This document shows positions 1-9,300 of a stretch of DNA of 64,000 bases, piece by piece; the stretch's first letter is position 1, and the number at the start of each line of letters is the position of its first letter. This stretch comes from DATJSN01 sp035504095 (GTDB lineage Bacteria; Planctomycetota; Phycisphaerae; WQYP01), in contig DATJSN010000001.1 of the NCBI GenBank assembly GCA_035504095.1, forward strand, positions 1-64,000. The letters are read 5' to 3'. The notes beneath the pieces are model-generated. The model was not told where the DNA came from. It saw nothing but the letters and a program-made list of their open reading frames with translations, and made no database searches. The translations under genes and the position numbers were made by a program.

Positions 1-1
1 G

Positions 2-916
2 GGAGAGTTCGGCGTGGCCATCATCATCGCATACTTTCCACACGGCATACCCATCCAGATGTGGGTAAATCTGCAGGATATCGGGCCGCAGGCGGTTTAT
101 CCGCTGCTGTGGATGCTGATTCTTGTGGCCATGCCCGTTCCGCTTTTGCTGAGCCTGCAGGTGGAGCGCGGATGGGGGGGCTGGTTTAATGTGCTGGGAA
201 AACTCTCCGGCTTGCTGGATCGATTGGCGCCCGTACGAAGCGGTGCATGTCCGGCGACGGCGGCAGGGAAGAGGGCTGAGCATCATAATCCAATACATAT
301 TAATATATTAATTTCATCGCCAGTAGCGCTCAAGGCGGACTTTTGTCTTCGCGGCATCACCGCGATAACCGGACCGACCGGCTCGGGTAAAACGACGTTG
401 CTCAGGGCCATCGCCGGGGTAATCCCCTGTAAGATGACCACGGCGACGCACACCGCATTGGCAAGCCGACGGATGGGCTATGCACCGCAACAACCGCTGC
501 TTTTTCCTCATTTGACGGTCTTGCGGAATGTCGCTTTTGGCCTTAACGGTCCGGATCGTCAGAGCCGCGCACGGCTGATTCTGGAGAAATTAGGCCTGGA
601 ACATCTGGATGAGAAAATGCCCGCAGCGCTTTCCGCCGGGCAGGCACAGTTGGTTTGCGTGGCCCGGGCGCTCGCGTGCGAACCGGACCTGCTGCTTCTG
701 GATGAACCAACGGCGGCGCTGGATTTTGGAACCTCCGATGCTTTCATGTACATGCTGCGGGAAATGACCCGCACTGCAAACATCACCATACTGTTGGCGA
801 CCCACGACCGCGATATCGCTCGTGCGTCCGATGCCTGGCTGAGCATTGTCAATGGGGAACTGATTTGGAGCAGCCCCATTTCACAGTCGGAGATTCAAGT
901 TCCTCTCGTGTATTAA
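2..916 (+). CDS. modBC: ModB-ModC fusion: molybdate ABC transporter permease/ATPase (5' partial)
   Basis: Imports molybdate across the inner membrane. The frame is open from base 2 and begins with GEFGVAIII, the conserved end of the ModB permease loop, followed by one last membrane segment. The ATPase follows in the same chain. Counting from the GTG at 14, Walker A GPTGSGKTT is at about 120-128, then signature LSAGQ, Walker B LLLLDEP and the H-loop residue in LLATHD. The usual ModC C-terminal TOBE (molybdate-binding) domain is absent, as the chain ends soon after the H-loop. The GTG at 14 lies inside the permease domain and is not the real start, so the gene begins outside the window. It converges on the molybdenum cofactor genes, which supports molybdate over other oxyanions. 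Family call is firm; substrate is inferred from context. Confidence 0.88.
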   Translation, partial: GEFGVAIIIAYFPHGIPIQMWVNLQDIGPQAVYPLLWMLILVAMPVPLLLSLQVERGWGGWFNVLGKLSGLLDRLAPVRSGACPATAAGKRAEHHNPIHINILISSPVALKADFCLRGITAITGPTGSGKTTLLRAIAGVIPCKMTTATHTALASRRMGYAPQQPLLFPHLTVLRNVAFGLNGPDRQSRARLILEKLGLEHLDEKMPAALSAGQAQLVCVARALACEPDLLLLDEPTAALDFGTSDAFMYMLREMTRTANITILLATHDRDIARASDAWLSIVNGELIWSSPISQSEIQVPLVY

Positions 917-942
917 CGCGCAGATCCTGATACGTTTCTCTT

Positions 943-1461
943 TTATCCCTGCTCCGGTCCCGCACATTGGCCGTGATCGACGGCATCGCCGCGGGCAATG
1001 GCCAGGGCATGCGGCAGAACGTCGACCATCGCCTCAAAAAATTCCACCGCCCCGCGCGGCGAACCGGGCAGGTTGAGAACCAGCGTGCGATGAATCAAAC
1101 CAGCCTCGCCGCGGCTTAAATACGCTCTGGGTGTTTTGGCCAAAGAGCGCAGTCTCGCGAGTTCCAGCAATTCTGATGCGCGCTTGTGCAGCAGCGGCAG
1201 CGTCGCCTCGGGCGTATTGTCGCGCGGCGATAGGCCCGTGCCCCCCGTGGTCAGAATCAGATTAACCGCCTGATTTCCCGTCGCCCATTCCCGAAGTTTG
1301 GCCTGGATAGCCGGGATGTCATCCGTCACGCATGCTGTATGGGTGATTTGGGCGTCAAGGTGCTTAAGCACCACTGCCGCGAGGGCCGGAGAACTGGTGT
1401 CCTGGGCTTCACCACGGCTGCATCGGTCGGAACAAGTCAGAATCGCCACGCGCCAGGTCAT
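943..1461 (-). CDS. mogA: Molybdopterin adenylyltransferase MogA
   Basis: Adenylates molybdopterin before molybdenum insertion, in the cytoplasm. The 172-residue protein has the MogA/MoaB fold signatures: N-terminal VAILTCSDRCSRGE, the TTGGTGLSPRDNTPEAT nucleotide-binding loop near the middle, and LNLPGSPRGAVEFF near the C-terminus. Its start overlaps the moaC stop by four bases (ATGA), indicating translational coupling as the last gene of the moa/moe operon. It could be named moaB in some schemes; presence of moeA in the same operon favours MogA function. Confidence 0.88.
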   Translation of the reverse strand: MTWRVAILTCSDRCSRGEAQDTSSPALAAVVLKHLDAQITHTACVTDDIPAIQAKLREWATGNQAVNLILTTGGTGLSPRDNTPEATLPLLHKRASELLELARLRSLAKTPRAYLSRGEAGLIHRTLVLNLPGSPRGAVEFFEAMVDVLPHALAIARGDAVDHGQCAGPEQG

Positions 1462-1943
1462 GACTTACTCCGTTTATAATCGCCGCGCGTGCCGCCGGTT
1501 TTTTCAAGCAATTGCACGCCATCGATTCGGATGGCCCGGTCCAGAGCCTTGCCCATGTCATATACCGTCAATGCCGCCACGGTTGCCGCGATCAGTGCTT
1601 CGATCTCCACACCCGTTTTCCAATGGGCCTCGACTGTTGCCTGAATTTGCACCCGCCGGCCCTTCAATTCCACATTAACCTGAATATGTTCCAGGGGAAC
1701 AGGATGACACAAAGGAATAAGTTCCGCGGCTTTCTTGGCGGCCTGGATTCCCGCGAGCCGCGCTACTTCCAACACGCGCCCCTTGCCGACGGCATTGCGC
1801 CGGATTGCCGTGGCCAGCGGGGTGTTGATATGTACTGTAGCCATCGCCACGGCCTTCCGCGCGGTGATCGGCTTATTTCCTACACCCACCATCGCCGGCA
1901 TTCCATATCGATCAATATGTGTTAATTTTACCCGCCTGGTCAT
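1458..1943 (-). CDS. moaC: Cyclic pyranopterin monophosphate synthase MoaC
   Basis: Converts the MoaA product to cyclic pyranopterin monophosphate, the first stable molybdopterin intermediate. At 161 residues it has normal family length. Visible hallmarks are LIPLCHPVPL (conserved Cys-His), the VEIEAL stretch, and YDMGKALDR with the catalytic Asp and Lys, ending in KTGGTRGDY. Start and stop overlap neighbours by four bases: the moeA stop region at 1940-1943 and the mogA start at 1458-1461. This tight packing contrasts with the 288-bp gap upstream between moaE and moeA. Confidence 0.95.
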   Translation of the reverse strand: MTRRVKLTHIDRYGMPAMVGVGNKPITARKAVAMATVHINTPLATAIRRNAVGKGRVLEVARLAGIQAAKKAAELIPLCHPVPLEHIQVNVELKGRRVQIQATVEAHWKTGVEIEALIAATVAALTVYDMGKALDRAIRIDGVQLLEKTGGTRGDYKRSKS

Positions 1944-3130
1944 GCGATGCTCCAGGAAACAAAAGGAAACGGACCGCGGCCCAGCACATTGGGCGGTACT
2001 TCAACAAAGCCGTCCGAGGCGGCTGCCGCAGGAATATCACCCGAGCCGGCATAGCGGATCAGCTCGGCCTGGCCAAAACCGACGATCCGCACCAGGCGAT
2101 AATTCCATTTCTCATGCGGTTTGTTCAGCGGTTCGGTCAGCTCAACCTGGTGTTTTGCCGCGATGTTCTGTTTGCAACCCGCATAGTGCGCCAGGCACGG
2201 CAGAACAAACCGCCGCCATAATACCAGCACGGATACGGGATTCCCCGGCAGGCCGAAAAGCGCTTTCCCGCCGGCCAATGCCCCCAACACCGGACCGCCG
2301 GGCTTGATAGGCAGGCGATGAAAAATGATTTCTGCGGTTACTGAACGAACGGCATCCGGCATGAAATCGCGATGACCTTTCGATACGCCGCCCGTAGTCA
2401 ATACCACATCCGCCATTTCCAATGCCGCCGCCAGGGTCTTGGTTATGGATTGTTTTTCATCAGCGACCTGTGACACCGATTCCAGCGCCAGCCACGGAAC
2501 ATGGGCTATGGCAGCGCATAATGCCGGTGAATTGCTGTCGGCAATACGCCATGGCGTCAAAAGTTCGCCGGCGGATGGTAATTCATCGCCGGTGGTAATC
2601 ACGGCCACGCGCAGAACACGATGCACCTCAACGGCGCTTTTCCCGAACGCCGCCATCGCGGCAATCATCGGCGCGCTGATCATCGCTCCGCTTTTCGCCA
2701 CAACCGAGCCGGCCGCGGCGTTTTCTCCGCGCCGCCGGATGTTATCCCCGATTCGCGTCTCTGCGCCGGGGGTCAGTTTGATGCGCCCGTCCTGTTCCGT
2801 CACGTTTTCGATGGGAATCACTGCATCGGCATCAATCGGAATCGGACTACCCGTGGAAACGCGCACCGCTGTATGAGCCTGCAATACAGGAGAAGCCTGT
2901 CCGATGCGCGCCTCGCTTTGCACCGGCAGTGCGGCATTAGTCACATCCGACAGCCGCACCGCAAATCCATCCATGTTGCTGCAATCAAACGGCGGACTGT
3001 CCCGGTTCGCAAGCACGTTTTCCGCCAGAATCCGTCCAATCGCTTCCCGGAGGACTACGGTCTCAACGCCAACCGCACTCAGGCGATGCGCCAGTTGTTC
3101 AAATGCGTCCTGGGGATGCGGCAATGCCAT
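1940..3130 (-). CDS. moeA: Molybdopterin molybdenumtransferase MoeA
   Basis: Inserts molybdate into adenylylated molybdopterin. Starting at the ATG at 3130 the protein is 396 residues, the normal MoeA size, and begins MALPHPQDAFEQL. Hallmarks: FDCSNMDGFAVR, VSTGSPIPIDADAVIPIE, VAVITTGDEL, DVVLTTGGVSKGHRDF and PIKPGGPVLG, then a C-terminal domain IV. The frame stays open upstream to 3316, but those 62 extra codons run into the inverted-repeat element at 3151-3428, have no MoeA similarity, and are judged non-coding. The start codon lies only about 20 bp inside the element boundary, so the native upstream coupling to moaE has been lost. Confidence 0.93.
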   Translation of the reverse strand: MALPHPQDAFEQLAHRLSAVGVETVVLREAIGRILAENVLANRDSPPFDCSNMDGFAVRLSDVTNAALPVQSEARIGQASPVLQAHTAVRVSTGSPIPIDADAVIPIENVTEQDGRIKLTPGAETRIGDNIRRRGENAAAGSVVAKSGAMISAPMIAAMAAFGKSAVEVHRVLRVAVITTGDELPSAGELLTPWRIADSNSPALCAAIAHVPWLALESVSQVADEKQSITKTLAAALEMADVVLTTGGVSKGHRDFMPDAVRSVTAEIIFHRLPIKPGGPVLGALAGGKALFGLPGNPVSVLVLWRRFVLPCLAHYAGCKQNIAAKHQVELTEPLNKPHEKWNYRLVRIVGFGQAELIRYAGSGDIPAAAASDGFVEVPPNVLGRGPFPFVSWSIA

Positions 3131-3150
3131 CAACGCGCTCTCGGTTCTTT

Positions 3151-3428
3151 GGGTCTCTAACAAAACAAGCCGGGAGCCGCGTTGGGCCGCAAATGGCCCA
3201 GATGCAAGGCGGAGGCCCGAAGCCGTATCCGAAGGATGATACATCGAGGGCCGACAACGCCGCAGATGGGCTGTTTGCGGCCCAACCCTTCGGGACGCGG
3301 TGCCTTTTGGCCCCATACCGCGTCGCTTCTCCTCGCTGTATTGTATTGTAATACTTGCATCGTCGAAGCTCCTTGTCTGGGACTAAAATTCCCAGCGTCG
3401 CGGTCCCGTCTTGTTTTGTTAGAGACCC
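3151..3428. mobile_element. MITE-like non-coding element with ~30-bp terminal inverted repeats
   Basis: The left end (3151-3169, GGGTCTCTAACAAAACAAG) recurs exactly as the reverse complement at 3410-3428. The match continues inward with one substitution and one indel (CGGGA then CCGCG on both arms), giving arms of about 30 bp. A second, imperfect inverted pair lies inside: TTGGGCCGCAAA near 3182 against TTTGCGGCCCAA near 3280-3291. No coding frame of its own is credible. It separates moaE from moeA in an operon otherwise joined by 4-bp overlaps, and its right arm supplies the moaE stop codon. No clear target-site duplication is seen. I infer a non-autonomous transposon or a palindromic intergenic repeat. 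Confidence 0.72.
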
Positions 3429-3817
3429 TTAACAGTATTCACCCAGACAGGATGTTTCCAGATCGGCACGTCGCGCTTAAGAGCGTCAATAAACCAGTCC
3501 ATTGCCGCCAGCGCCGGCCGGCGATGCATCGCCACGATCAAAAGTATAAATGAACACCTGCCCACCGGAACAAATCCGCGGCTGTGCAGAACTGTTATAG
3601 ACTGCAGATCAAAATCACACATCGCTGAATCCGCAAGGCGTTTGAGTTCACGGCTCGCCATGGGCTCATAGGCGGTATAATCCAGCCCCGAAATGGAACG
3701 CCCGTCCTCCTGGGGCCGCACAATACCCTCAAACCGCACCACCGCGCCGGCATGAGCTTCAGGCGGGCCAGACCAACCAACGAGGGGTCCGTCCCGCAAT
3801 TCAACTGTGATATTCAT
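3419..3817 (-). CDS. moaE: Molybdopterin synthase catalytic subunit MoaE
   Basis: Large subunit of molybdopterin synthase, which transfers sulfur from the MoaD thiocarboxylate to cyclic pyranopterin monophosphate. The 132-residue protein shows VVRFEGIVR, HSRGFVPVG, VAMHRRPAL and DALKRDVPIWK with the conserved catalytic lysines. The start overlaps the moaD stop by four bases. Only about 11 residues follow PIWK, and the last two codons plus stop lie in the terminal repeat of the 3151-3428 element. The C-terminus therefore seems to have been trimmed by that insertion; the catalytic part is complete. Confidence 0.92.
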   Translation of the reverse strand: MNITVELRDGPLVGWSGPPEAHAGAVVRFEGIVRPQEDGRSISGLDYTAYEPMASRELKRLADSAMCDFDLQSITVLHSRGFVPVGRCSFILLIVAMHRRPALAAMDWFIDALKRDVPIWKHPVWVNTVKGL

Positions 3818-4062
3818 CCGCCGCTCACCGCATGAATCAGTGCAATTTCCTCACCGCCGGTCAATACGATCTCATCTGAAGCATAAGAATGGTTGACCGC
3901 TATACGTCCTGATGGGATAAGTTCCGCCAGTTGTGGATAGTGCCGCGCAATAGCAAGACGCAACGTACCGCAAGTCAGCGCTGCACCCGATTCCGGTATA
4001 TGCAGTTCCGGGGAGCCAATGATCCGCGCCGCTGGACCAAAGAGTTTGACCGTCAATATCAT
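3814..4062 (-). CDS. moaD: Molybdopterin synthase sulfur carrier subunit MoaD
   Basis: Ubiquitin-like sulfur carrier of 82 residues. It begins MILTVKLFGPAARIIG, a typical beta-grasp start, and ends in the obligatory Gly-Gly (HAVSGG), whose last glycine becomes the thiocarboxylate. It overlaps moaE by four bases (ATGA), as expected for two subunits of one heterotetramer. About 47 bp separate it from moaA upstream. Confidence 0.94.
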   Translation of the reverse strand: MILTVKLFGPAARIIGSPELHIPESGAALTCGTLRLAIARHYPQLAELIPSGRIAVNHSYASDEIVLTGGEEIALIHAVSGG

Positions 4063-4109
4063 ATTTCAATTCCCATTGTTAACCCATCAATCGGCCTGGT
4101 CATAAAACA

Positions 4110-5078
4110 TTATCCTCCAATGCCGGTCATCACCGCAAAACCGTCGTGCGGATGTTCCGCCATTTTTTCCGCTAGGGCTTGTGTCAGCAGTGCGTCAAAG
4201 AGTTCCGGATCATAGACGGGCCGCAGCGCCGGCAGAAGCGATCCTCGCGGTTGATCCATCAGGCATGGGAAAATGTCGCCCGTGGAGGAAATCCGCAACC
4301 GATTGCAGTTAGCGCAGAAATTGCAACTCATCGGAGTAATGAAACCAAGAGTCGCTTCTCGTCCGTCGCGCAAAGTAACGCGAAAATTCCGGCTGCTCGC
4401 GGGTCCCTGTTCCTGCTGCCGCCAGTCGCGAATCAGCGGCTCAATGCTTTTGCGGATGCTGGCCGCCGGAACATAATGGTGATGCCAATTGTCCGCCAAT
4501 GGCCCCATGGGCATCAATTCAATAAACCTGAGTACCACGTCTCGATCGGCAGCGAAATTCACCATGGACTCCAACTGCCCGTCATTGATGCCACGCATTA
4601 CCACCATGTTCAGTTTGATCGGCGTCAGGCCCGCCGCAATGGCCGCATCAATACCGGCGATAATATGCGATACGCCGCGTCGTCCGCTTAAGCGTTCAAA
4701 TGTGGGCTCATCAAGTGTATCGAGACTGATATTTACACGTTTTAATCCCGCAGCCTTGCAGCTAAATGCCAGGCGATCCAGGGCCAGCCCGTTGGTGCTC
4801 ATGGCCAGGTCAATATCAGGATGTTCGTCGGCAATCCGCTGGATGATTTGAGGCAAGTCCGCCCGGGCCGTTGGGTCACCTCCGGTAATGCGAACCTTCC
4901 GTACGCCGTGCAAATGAATGAAATGATCCGCAATATGTCCAAATTCCGCCGGTGTTAACATCCCGGGCGTGTGGTTCCGGTGAAATGCCGGGCGGCAATA
5001 GATGCAGCGCAGCTGGCAGGCTTGTGTAATGGATAGCCGTAGATATCCGATATTCCGGTTGCGTGGATCGCGCAGCAT
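4110..5078 (-). CDS. moaA: GTP 3',8-cyclase MoaA (radical SAM)
   Basis: First enzyme of molybdopterin synthesis; rearranges GTP using S-adenosylmethionine and two iron-sulfur clusters. The 322-residue protein has the radical SAM motif CQLRCIYC near residue 21, the SAM-binding ITGGDPT segment, the C-terminal second-cluster motif CNFCANCNRLR followed by C in DIFPCL, and the terminal GG needed for activity. It is the first gene of the minus-strand operon moaA-moaD-moaE-moeA-moaC-mogA. The preceding 240 bp hold no gene and presumably carry the promoter. Confidence 0.96.
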   Translation of the reverse strand: MLRDPRNRNIGYLRLSITQACQLRCIYCRPAFHRNHTPGMLTPAEFGHIADHFIHLHGVRKVRITGGDPTARADLPQIIQRIADEHPDIDLAMSTNGLALDRLAFSCKAAGLKRVNISLDTLDEPTFERLSGRRGVSHIIAGIDAAIAAGLTPIKLNMVVMRGINDGQLESMVNFAADRDVVLRFIELMPMGPLADNWHHHYVPAASIRKSIEPLIRDWRQQEQGPASSRNFRVTLRDGREATLGFITPMSCNFCANCNRLRISSTGDIFPCLMDQPRGSLLPALRPVYDPELFDALLTQALAEKMAEHPHDGFAVMTGIGG

Positions 5079-5103
5079 GGGGCACCACGATTCTTAAAAA
5101 CCT

Positions 5104-5119
5104 GGACAATGCAGTGTCC
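5104..5119. promoter_or_regulatory. Imperfect 16-bp palindrome upstream of moaA (possible operator)
   Basis: GGACAATGCAGTGTCC has half sites matching at 7 of 8 positions and lies about 25 bp before the moaA ATG, where it could overlap a leader or repressor site for the cofactor operon. A molybdenum-cofactor riboswitch was looked for in 5079-5318 and not recognised. The call rests on symmetry and position only. Confidence 0.25.
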
Positions 5120-5318
5120 ACTGCCCGCTGTTATTCCTCGCCGTATGTTTTAAGACGCCGCGCCTTTATCGAAGTTCGGCGGATCCCGGTTGCCATTTAC
5201 CCCATGAGTAATTTTAATAGTTCACATGCACAGCCGCAATTATTTATACCAAGCCTGACTTTTACTGACTTTTGGGTCTTAGAGGCGCTCAGGGAAACGT
5301 TGTAGATCGACCAGGCTA

Positions 5319-6371
5319 TTATCGCTGATACAACGGCAGATAATGATAAGGGACGCACAAAGCCAGAATGGCCATGGAAGTTGCATATATCTTACCGCCC
5401 TGTTGTTCTATGCCGTCCGGTGGGGTCCAGGAACCATCCGGAAACTGCAAATCCAGCAACTGCTGGCGGATTTGTGGATAAATCTGGTTCCAATACTGGC
5501 CGCCAAGCTGATTGACGGCCTGGCTGCAATAATAAACGGCGTAAAAATAGAAATCGGAATTGGTGCGAAGCGGATTGGCTAACAGCCAGTCTCCGGCGTT
5601 CGTCGCCGCCGGGTCTTCATGACGTCCGAGAAGTTCCAGCGCCAGAATGCCTGTTCCGGATCGAGCCTGGTTCGGTCCACCGCCGATCATATAAGCGAAT
5701 CCGCCCTGTGGGCACGCATCACGCTCGACAAACTCAATGCCGCGGCGAATTGCATCGGGTGGCAGGTCAGCGCCGCAATCCGCTGCGCCGCGCAGCGCCA
5801 TAAGTTGCCAGCCGGTGCAGGAAATATCCGCATCCGTACTGTTGGGCTGATAGCGCCAGCCGCCGTCAAAATTTCCTCCTGAATTGTTCTGCGCCTGAAG
5901 AATAAGCCCCACCGCTTTAGACAGGGCCGCCGCCACGCGCGGCTGCTGCGTTGGATCGACCATGCCGTAGACTTCCGAAAGCATCACTGTGCTGATGCCG
6001 TGATCGTACATCTGGCCGTTGTGATCAATAAGATATCCATCGGGTTGCTGGATGCTGATGACCCAGTCGATCGCTTTATCAATCACATCATGATATGGAC
6101 CGTGCGCCGGCGTATAGCCACGAGCCAGAAACGCCAGTACCGCCAGGGATGTCGCCGCAGGTTCTGTGCCCTCGGCGGAGGGAAAGCTGCCGTCGGCTTG
6201 CTGTTGGTTGGCCAGAAATGTTAAACCGCTGTCGATGGCACTGGCCACATTGGCCGGAACCGCATCATCAGCCCAAAGGCTCGGTGCTGCCCACAGGACA
6301 ATAAGGCTCACAAAAGCCGGATAAAACATCCGCCAGGCGCCGGACCGCCAACGAATAAAATAATTAGTCAT
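5319..6371 (-). CDS. Secreted squalene-cyclase / prenyltransferase-like toroid protein
   Basis: A 350-residue protein with a probable signal peptide (hydrophobic residues about 14-32, ending near LWADDA). The mature part repeats the QW-like motif of the alpha-alpha toroid fold: QQADGSFP, QQPDGYLI, NFDGGWRY, PQGGFAYM and FPDGSWTP. The DxDD catalytic motif of hopene cyclases is not seen, so a terpene-cyclising role is unlikely; such single-toroid secreted proteins are common in planctomycetes and their role is unknown. Its start overlaps the stop of the preceding giant gene by 8 bp, making it the last gene of the moxR operon. Confidence 0.8.
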   Translation of the reverse strand: MTNYFIRWRSGAWRMFYPAFVSLIVLWAAPSLWADDAVPANVASAIDSGLTFLANQQQADGSFPSAEGTEPAATSLAVLAFLARGYTPAHGPYHDVIDKAIDWVISIQQPDGYLIDHNGQMYDHGISTVMLSEVYGMVDPTQQPRVAAALSKAVGLILQAQNNSGGNFDGGWRYQPNSTDADISCTGWQLMALRGAADCGADLPPDAIRRGIEFVERDACPQGGFAYMIGGGPNQARSGTGILALELLGRHEDPAATNAGDWLLANPLRTNSDFYFYAVYYCSQAVNQLGGQYWNQIYPQIRQQLLDLQFPDGSWTPPDGIEQQGGKIYATSMAILALCVPYHYLPLYQR

Positions 6372-9300
6372 TGGAATTCATCTCAGCAAGACGAATGTAA
6401 TAGTCACGAACCATTTCTTCATAGCCCGGTGGCAGATTTTGCCCCGCAGTATTCACCAGTTGCTGTTGTTCCAGCGGGCCAAGGTTCCGCCATTGTGCGG
6501 GGCTTATTCCCATTTGAGCAACCGTTGCCGGCGGCATGGAAGAGGGGGCTTTTTGATTGCCGCTGATGCCGCCTCCGCCGTGACCGCCTGGGTTGGCGGA
6601 TGGAGAACCTTGTGTACCTGAAGAACCCGTGGAGCCCATGGCCATGCCGCCTGACGCACCAGGATTTCCTGACCCGCCGCCCGATGAGCCCGTGCTTTGC
6701 AAATTCGCGCCGGCGGCTTGTGCCTGAGCCAGATTATTAGCTGCCCCGGAGAGCGCCTCAGCTGCCTGCTGCGCCGCGGCGGCATTCCCGTTGGCTGCCT
6801 GTTGCTGAAGTTGCAGTGCATTTTGAATTTGCTGCGCCGCGGACATTACATATTGTTGGGCCGCTGCCTGGCCGCCATTCCCCTGAGCGCTAGCCGAACC
6901 GCCCATTTGCCCGCCTGATCCGCTGGATTGGCTTTGTCCATTCTCAGCGGATGACTGTCCGGAATTTTGTGATTCCTGCCCGGCCTGCCCTTGTTGACCC
7001 TGGCCACTCTGTCCCTGTTGTCCGCCTTGAGCCATTTGCCCGGATTGCGGACTGCCGGAATTCTGTCCGGAATTTTCTGCGGCCTGGCCGTTCTGCGCCG
7101 ATTGCTGGCCAGTCTGTCCCTGTTGTCCCTGGCCGTTTTGATCTGAACCCTGAGCGCCTTGTTCCGGCTGTTCATTTTGTTCCTGCTGATTTTCAGAGCC
7201 GGATTGATTTTGCTGATTATCGGCGTTGGCCTGCGCATTATTAAGCTGTGGAATATTTTGCATCTCTGGTGAATTCTCCGCGCTGTTGAGTGCTTTCTGG
7301 GCGGCCTGCATGTGTTCCATGGCCTCAAGCTGATTTTGTTCCGCGTCGGCACTGCCGGGCCGGCTGCTGCCGGCTTGTGCTTGTGCTTCCTGAGCTTCAT
7401 TCATCTGCTGCTGGGCATTGGAAAGATTTTGGGCAAGATCAGGCGATGTATTCTGAACCTGTTGGGCGATTTGCCCGGCCTGATTTGCCGCGGAAGCAAT
7501 TTGTCCCGGCAATTCACCAGGGGTATTCGGCGTCACCTGCCCCGCGTTCTGCGCCTGTTGAGCTAATTGGGCCGTCTGCTGGGCTAATTGGTTCTGGCGT
7601 GCGGCCAGATCGCTCGCTTGCTGGCTCAACTGATTTAATTGATCGGCCGGCGCCAGCTGCGGCTGCGACGCCGCATTCATCAGTGACTGGACCTGTTGTA
7701 AATCACTTTGAGACTGCTGAAGCGCCTGCTGAGCCTGCTGGGCGTTCTTCCAGTCAGCCGCGTCGGCGGCCTGGCCGGCCTGATCCACGGCCTGAGTAAG
7801 TTCGTTTTGTTCCTGGGGAGTTAAGCGGTGGTTGGATAATTGTTCCGCCGCCGTTTTGAGTTCCGTCGCCGCTTTTTGCGTCTGCGCAAAACCCTGGGTA
7901 AGACTCTGATTATCAGCGGGGTTCTGCAATTTCTGGGAAGCGGCGCTGACATCATCAGATATTTGCTGCATCTGCTGGGCCGTCGCTGCGTTCTGTTGCT
8001 GAATCGTCTGTTGATCCTGCTGCTGTTGGGCTGAAACCCTGGCGAGGCGATCCAACTGGTGATGCACGTTGGTGAGGTTTTGGGCAATATTATTCTGTCC
8101 GTCATTGGCGGCGGAATACTGCGCATCAACCAGATCAGCCACTGTGGCATTCATCGCGTCATTGCTGGGTGCTGTATGAGGTGCATTAGGATCAACGGCG
8201 GCGCTGGATTGGTTGAACTGCTGAATATCCTGATTTAACAGCGCCTGTTGCTGAGCCAGTTTGTTGCTCTGATAATTTCCATTCAACTGAGTATTCACCG
8301 CTGATTGCTCGGAAATGATCTCAGACGTCTGCTTTTTTAACGCGTCAATCTGCGGTTGAACTTTCGCCGCCGCGGGCGTTTGAAGGATGGTGTTCTGTTT
8401 GATCAGATTTTGTACATTTCTGGCCAGTTGCCCCTGTTTGTTCAAGGCGTCGGAAGAATCCGGATTATCGGCGATTTCCTGCGCCACCTGCTGTTGCTCC
8501 TGGGATAGTTTCGATACATTGTCGGCGATTTGCTCCCGATTGCTTTGAGCCGCGAGATTCTGCGCAAGTTGCTGAAGCTGCGTTGTGGCGCTGCTCAATG
8601 CGTTTGCGGATGAATTCAGATCGCTGGAGCGCTGCTGAGGAGATTGAGCGTCGCCCAGCGCGGCGGCGGCGATTTTATCCGCCGCCGGAGCCACTGATTC
8701 TTCGGCGATTTTTTGTGCCTGCGCTGCGGCGGAAGACAGCGATGAATTCTGGTTGTTTTGCGCTGCAGAGGTTAAATCGCGAGCCGTCTGTGCCGTCAGG
8801 TCGGCCATCAACTGAGTGTTCTGCAATTGCTCGTCGCTCAGCGCCTGATTCGGCGGCAGCGAACGCAACGAATCGATGTGACGCTGAACCTGCTGAAGGT
8901 TTTTAATGGCCTGATGAATTGCCTGGCTGAATTCTTCCGCCCGGGCCTTATCCTGTTGCTGCTGGTAGCCATAGGGCAAGTGGCTGTCAATGATCAATTC
9001 ATATACATCCGTATGGCTGGTCTGAGGCGCTGGCTGGCGATTGTCCGTTGCCTGAAGGTAATAATCGATGCGTGTGGCGCTGGGCTGGTCCGCGAGCATC
9101 ATCTGATCGGGAACCGACAGATTCCACTGGCTGGAAAATCCCGTGGTATTTTCCTCGGGAAGCCTGATCTCATAGATGTGACCGCTGGATTGATCCACGG
9201 AAACCACGGCCTGAACGTGGGTTAATCCGAAATCATCACCGGCGGTATACAAGACCGGCACCACGTCGTCCGGGCGGACTTTAATGTTTTTCTGGGGGCT

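Noticed and set aside
3131..3316. N-terminal extension of MoeA by 62 codons
   Set aside because: It lies mostly inside the inverted-repeat element, lacks MoeA similarity, and the 3130 start gives the normal family length.
3429..3432. Target-site duplication flanking the 3151-3428 element
   Set aside because: The flanking bases (CTTT on the left, TTAA on the right) share at most two T residues, which is not evidence.
5079..5318. Molybdenum cofactor riboswitch upstream of moaA
   Set aside because: I looked for the conserved helices and did not find a convincing match. Only a short palindrome is reported.
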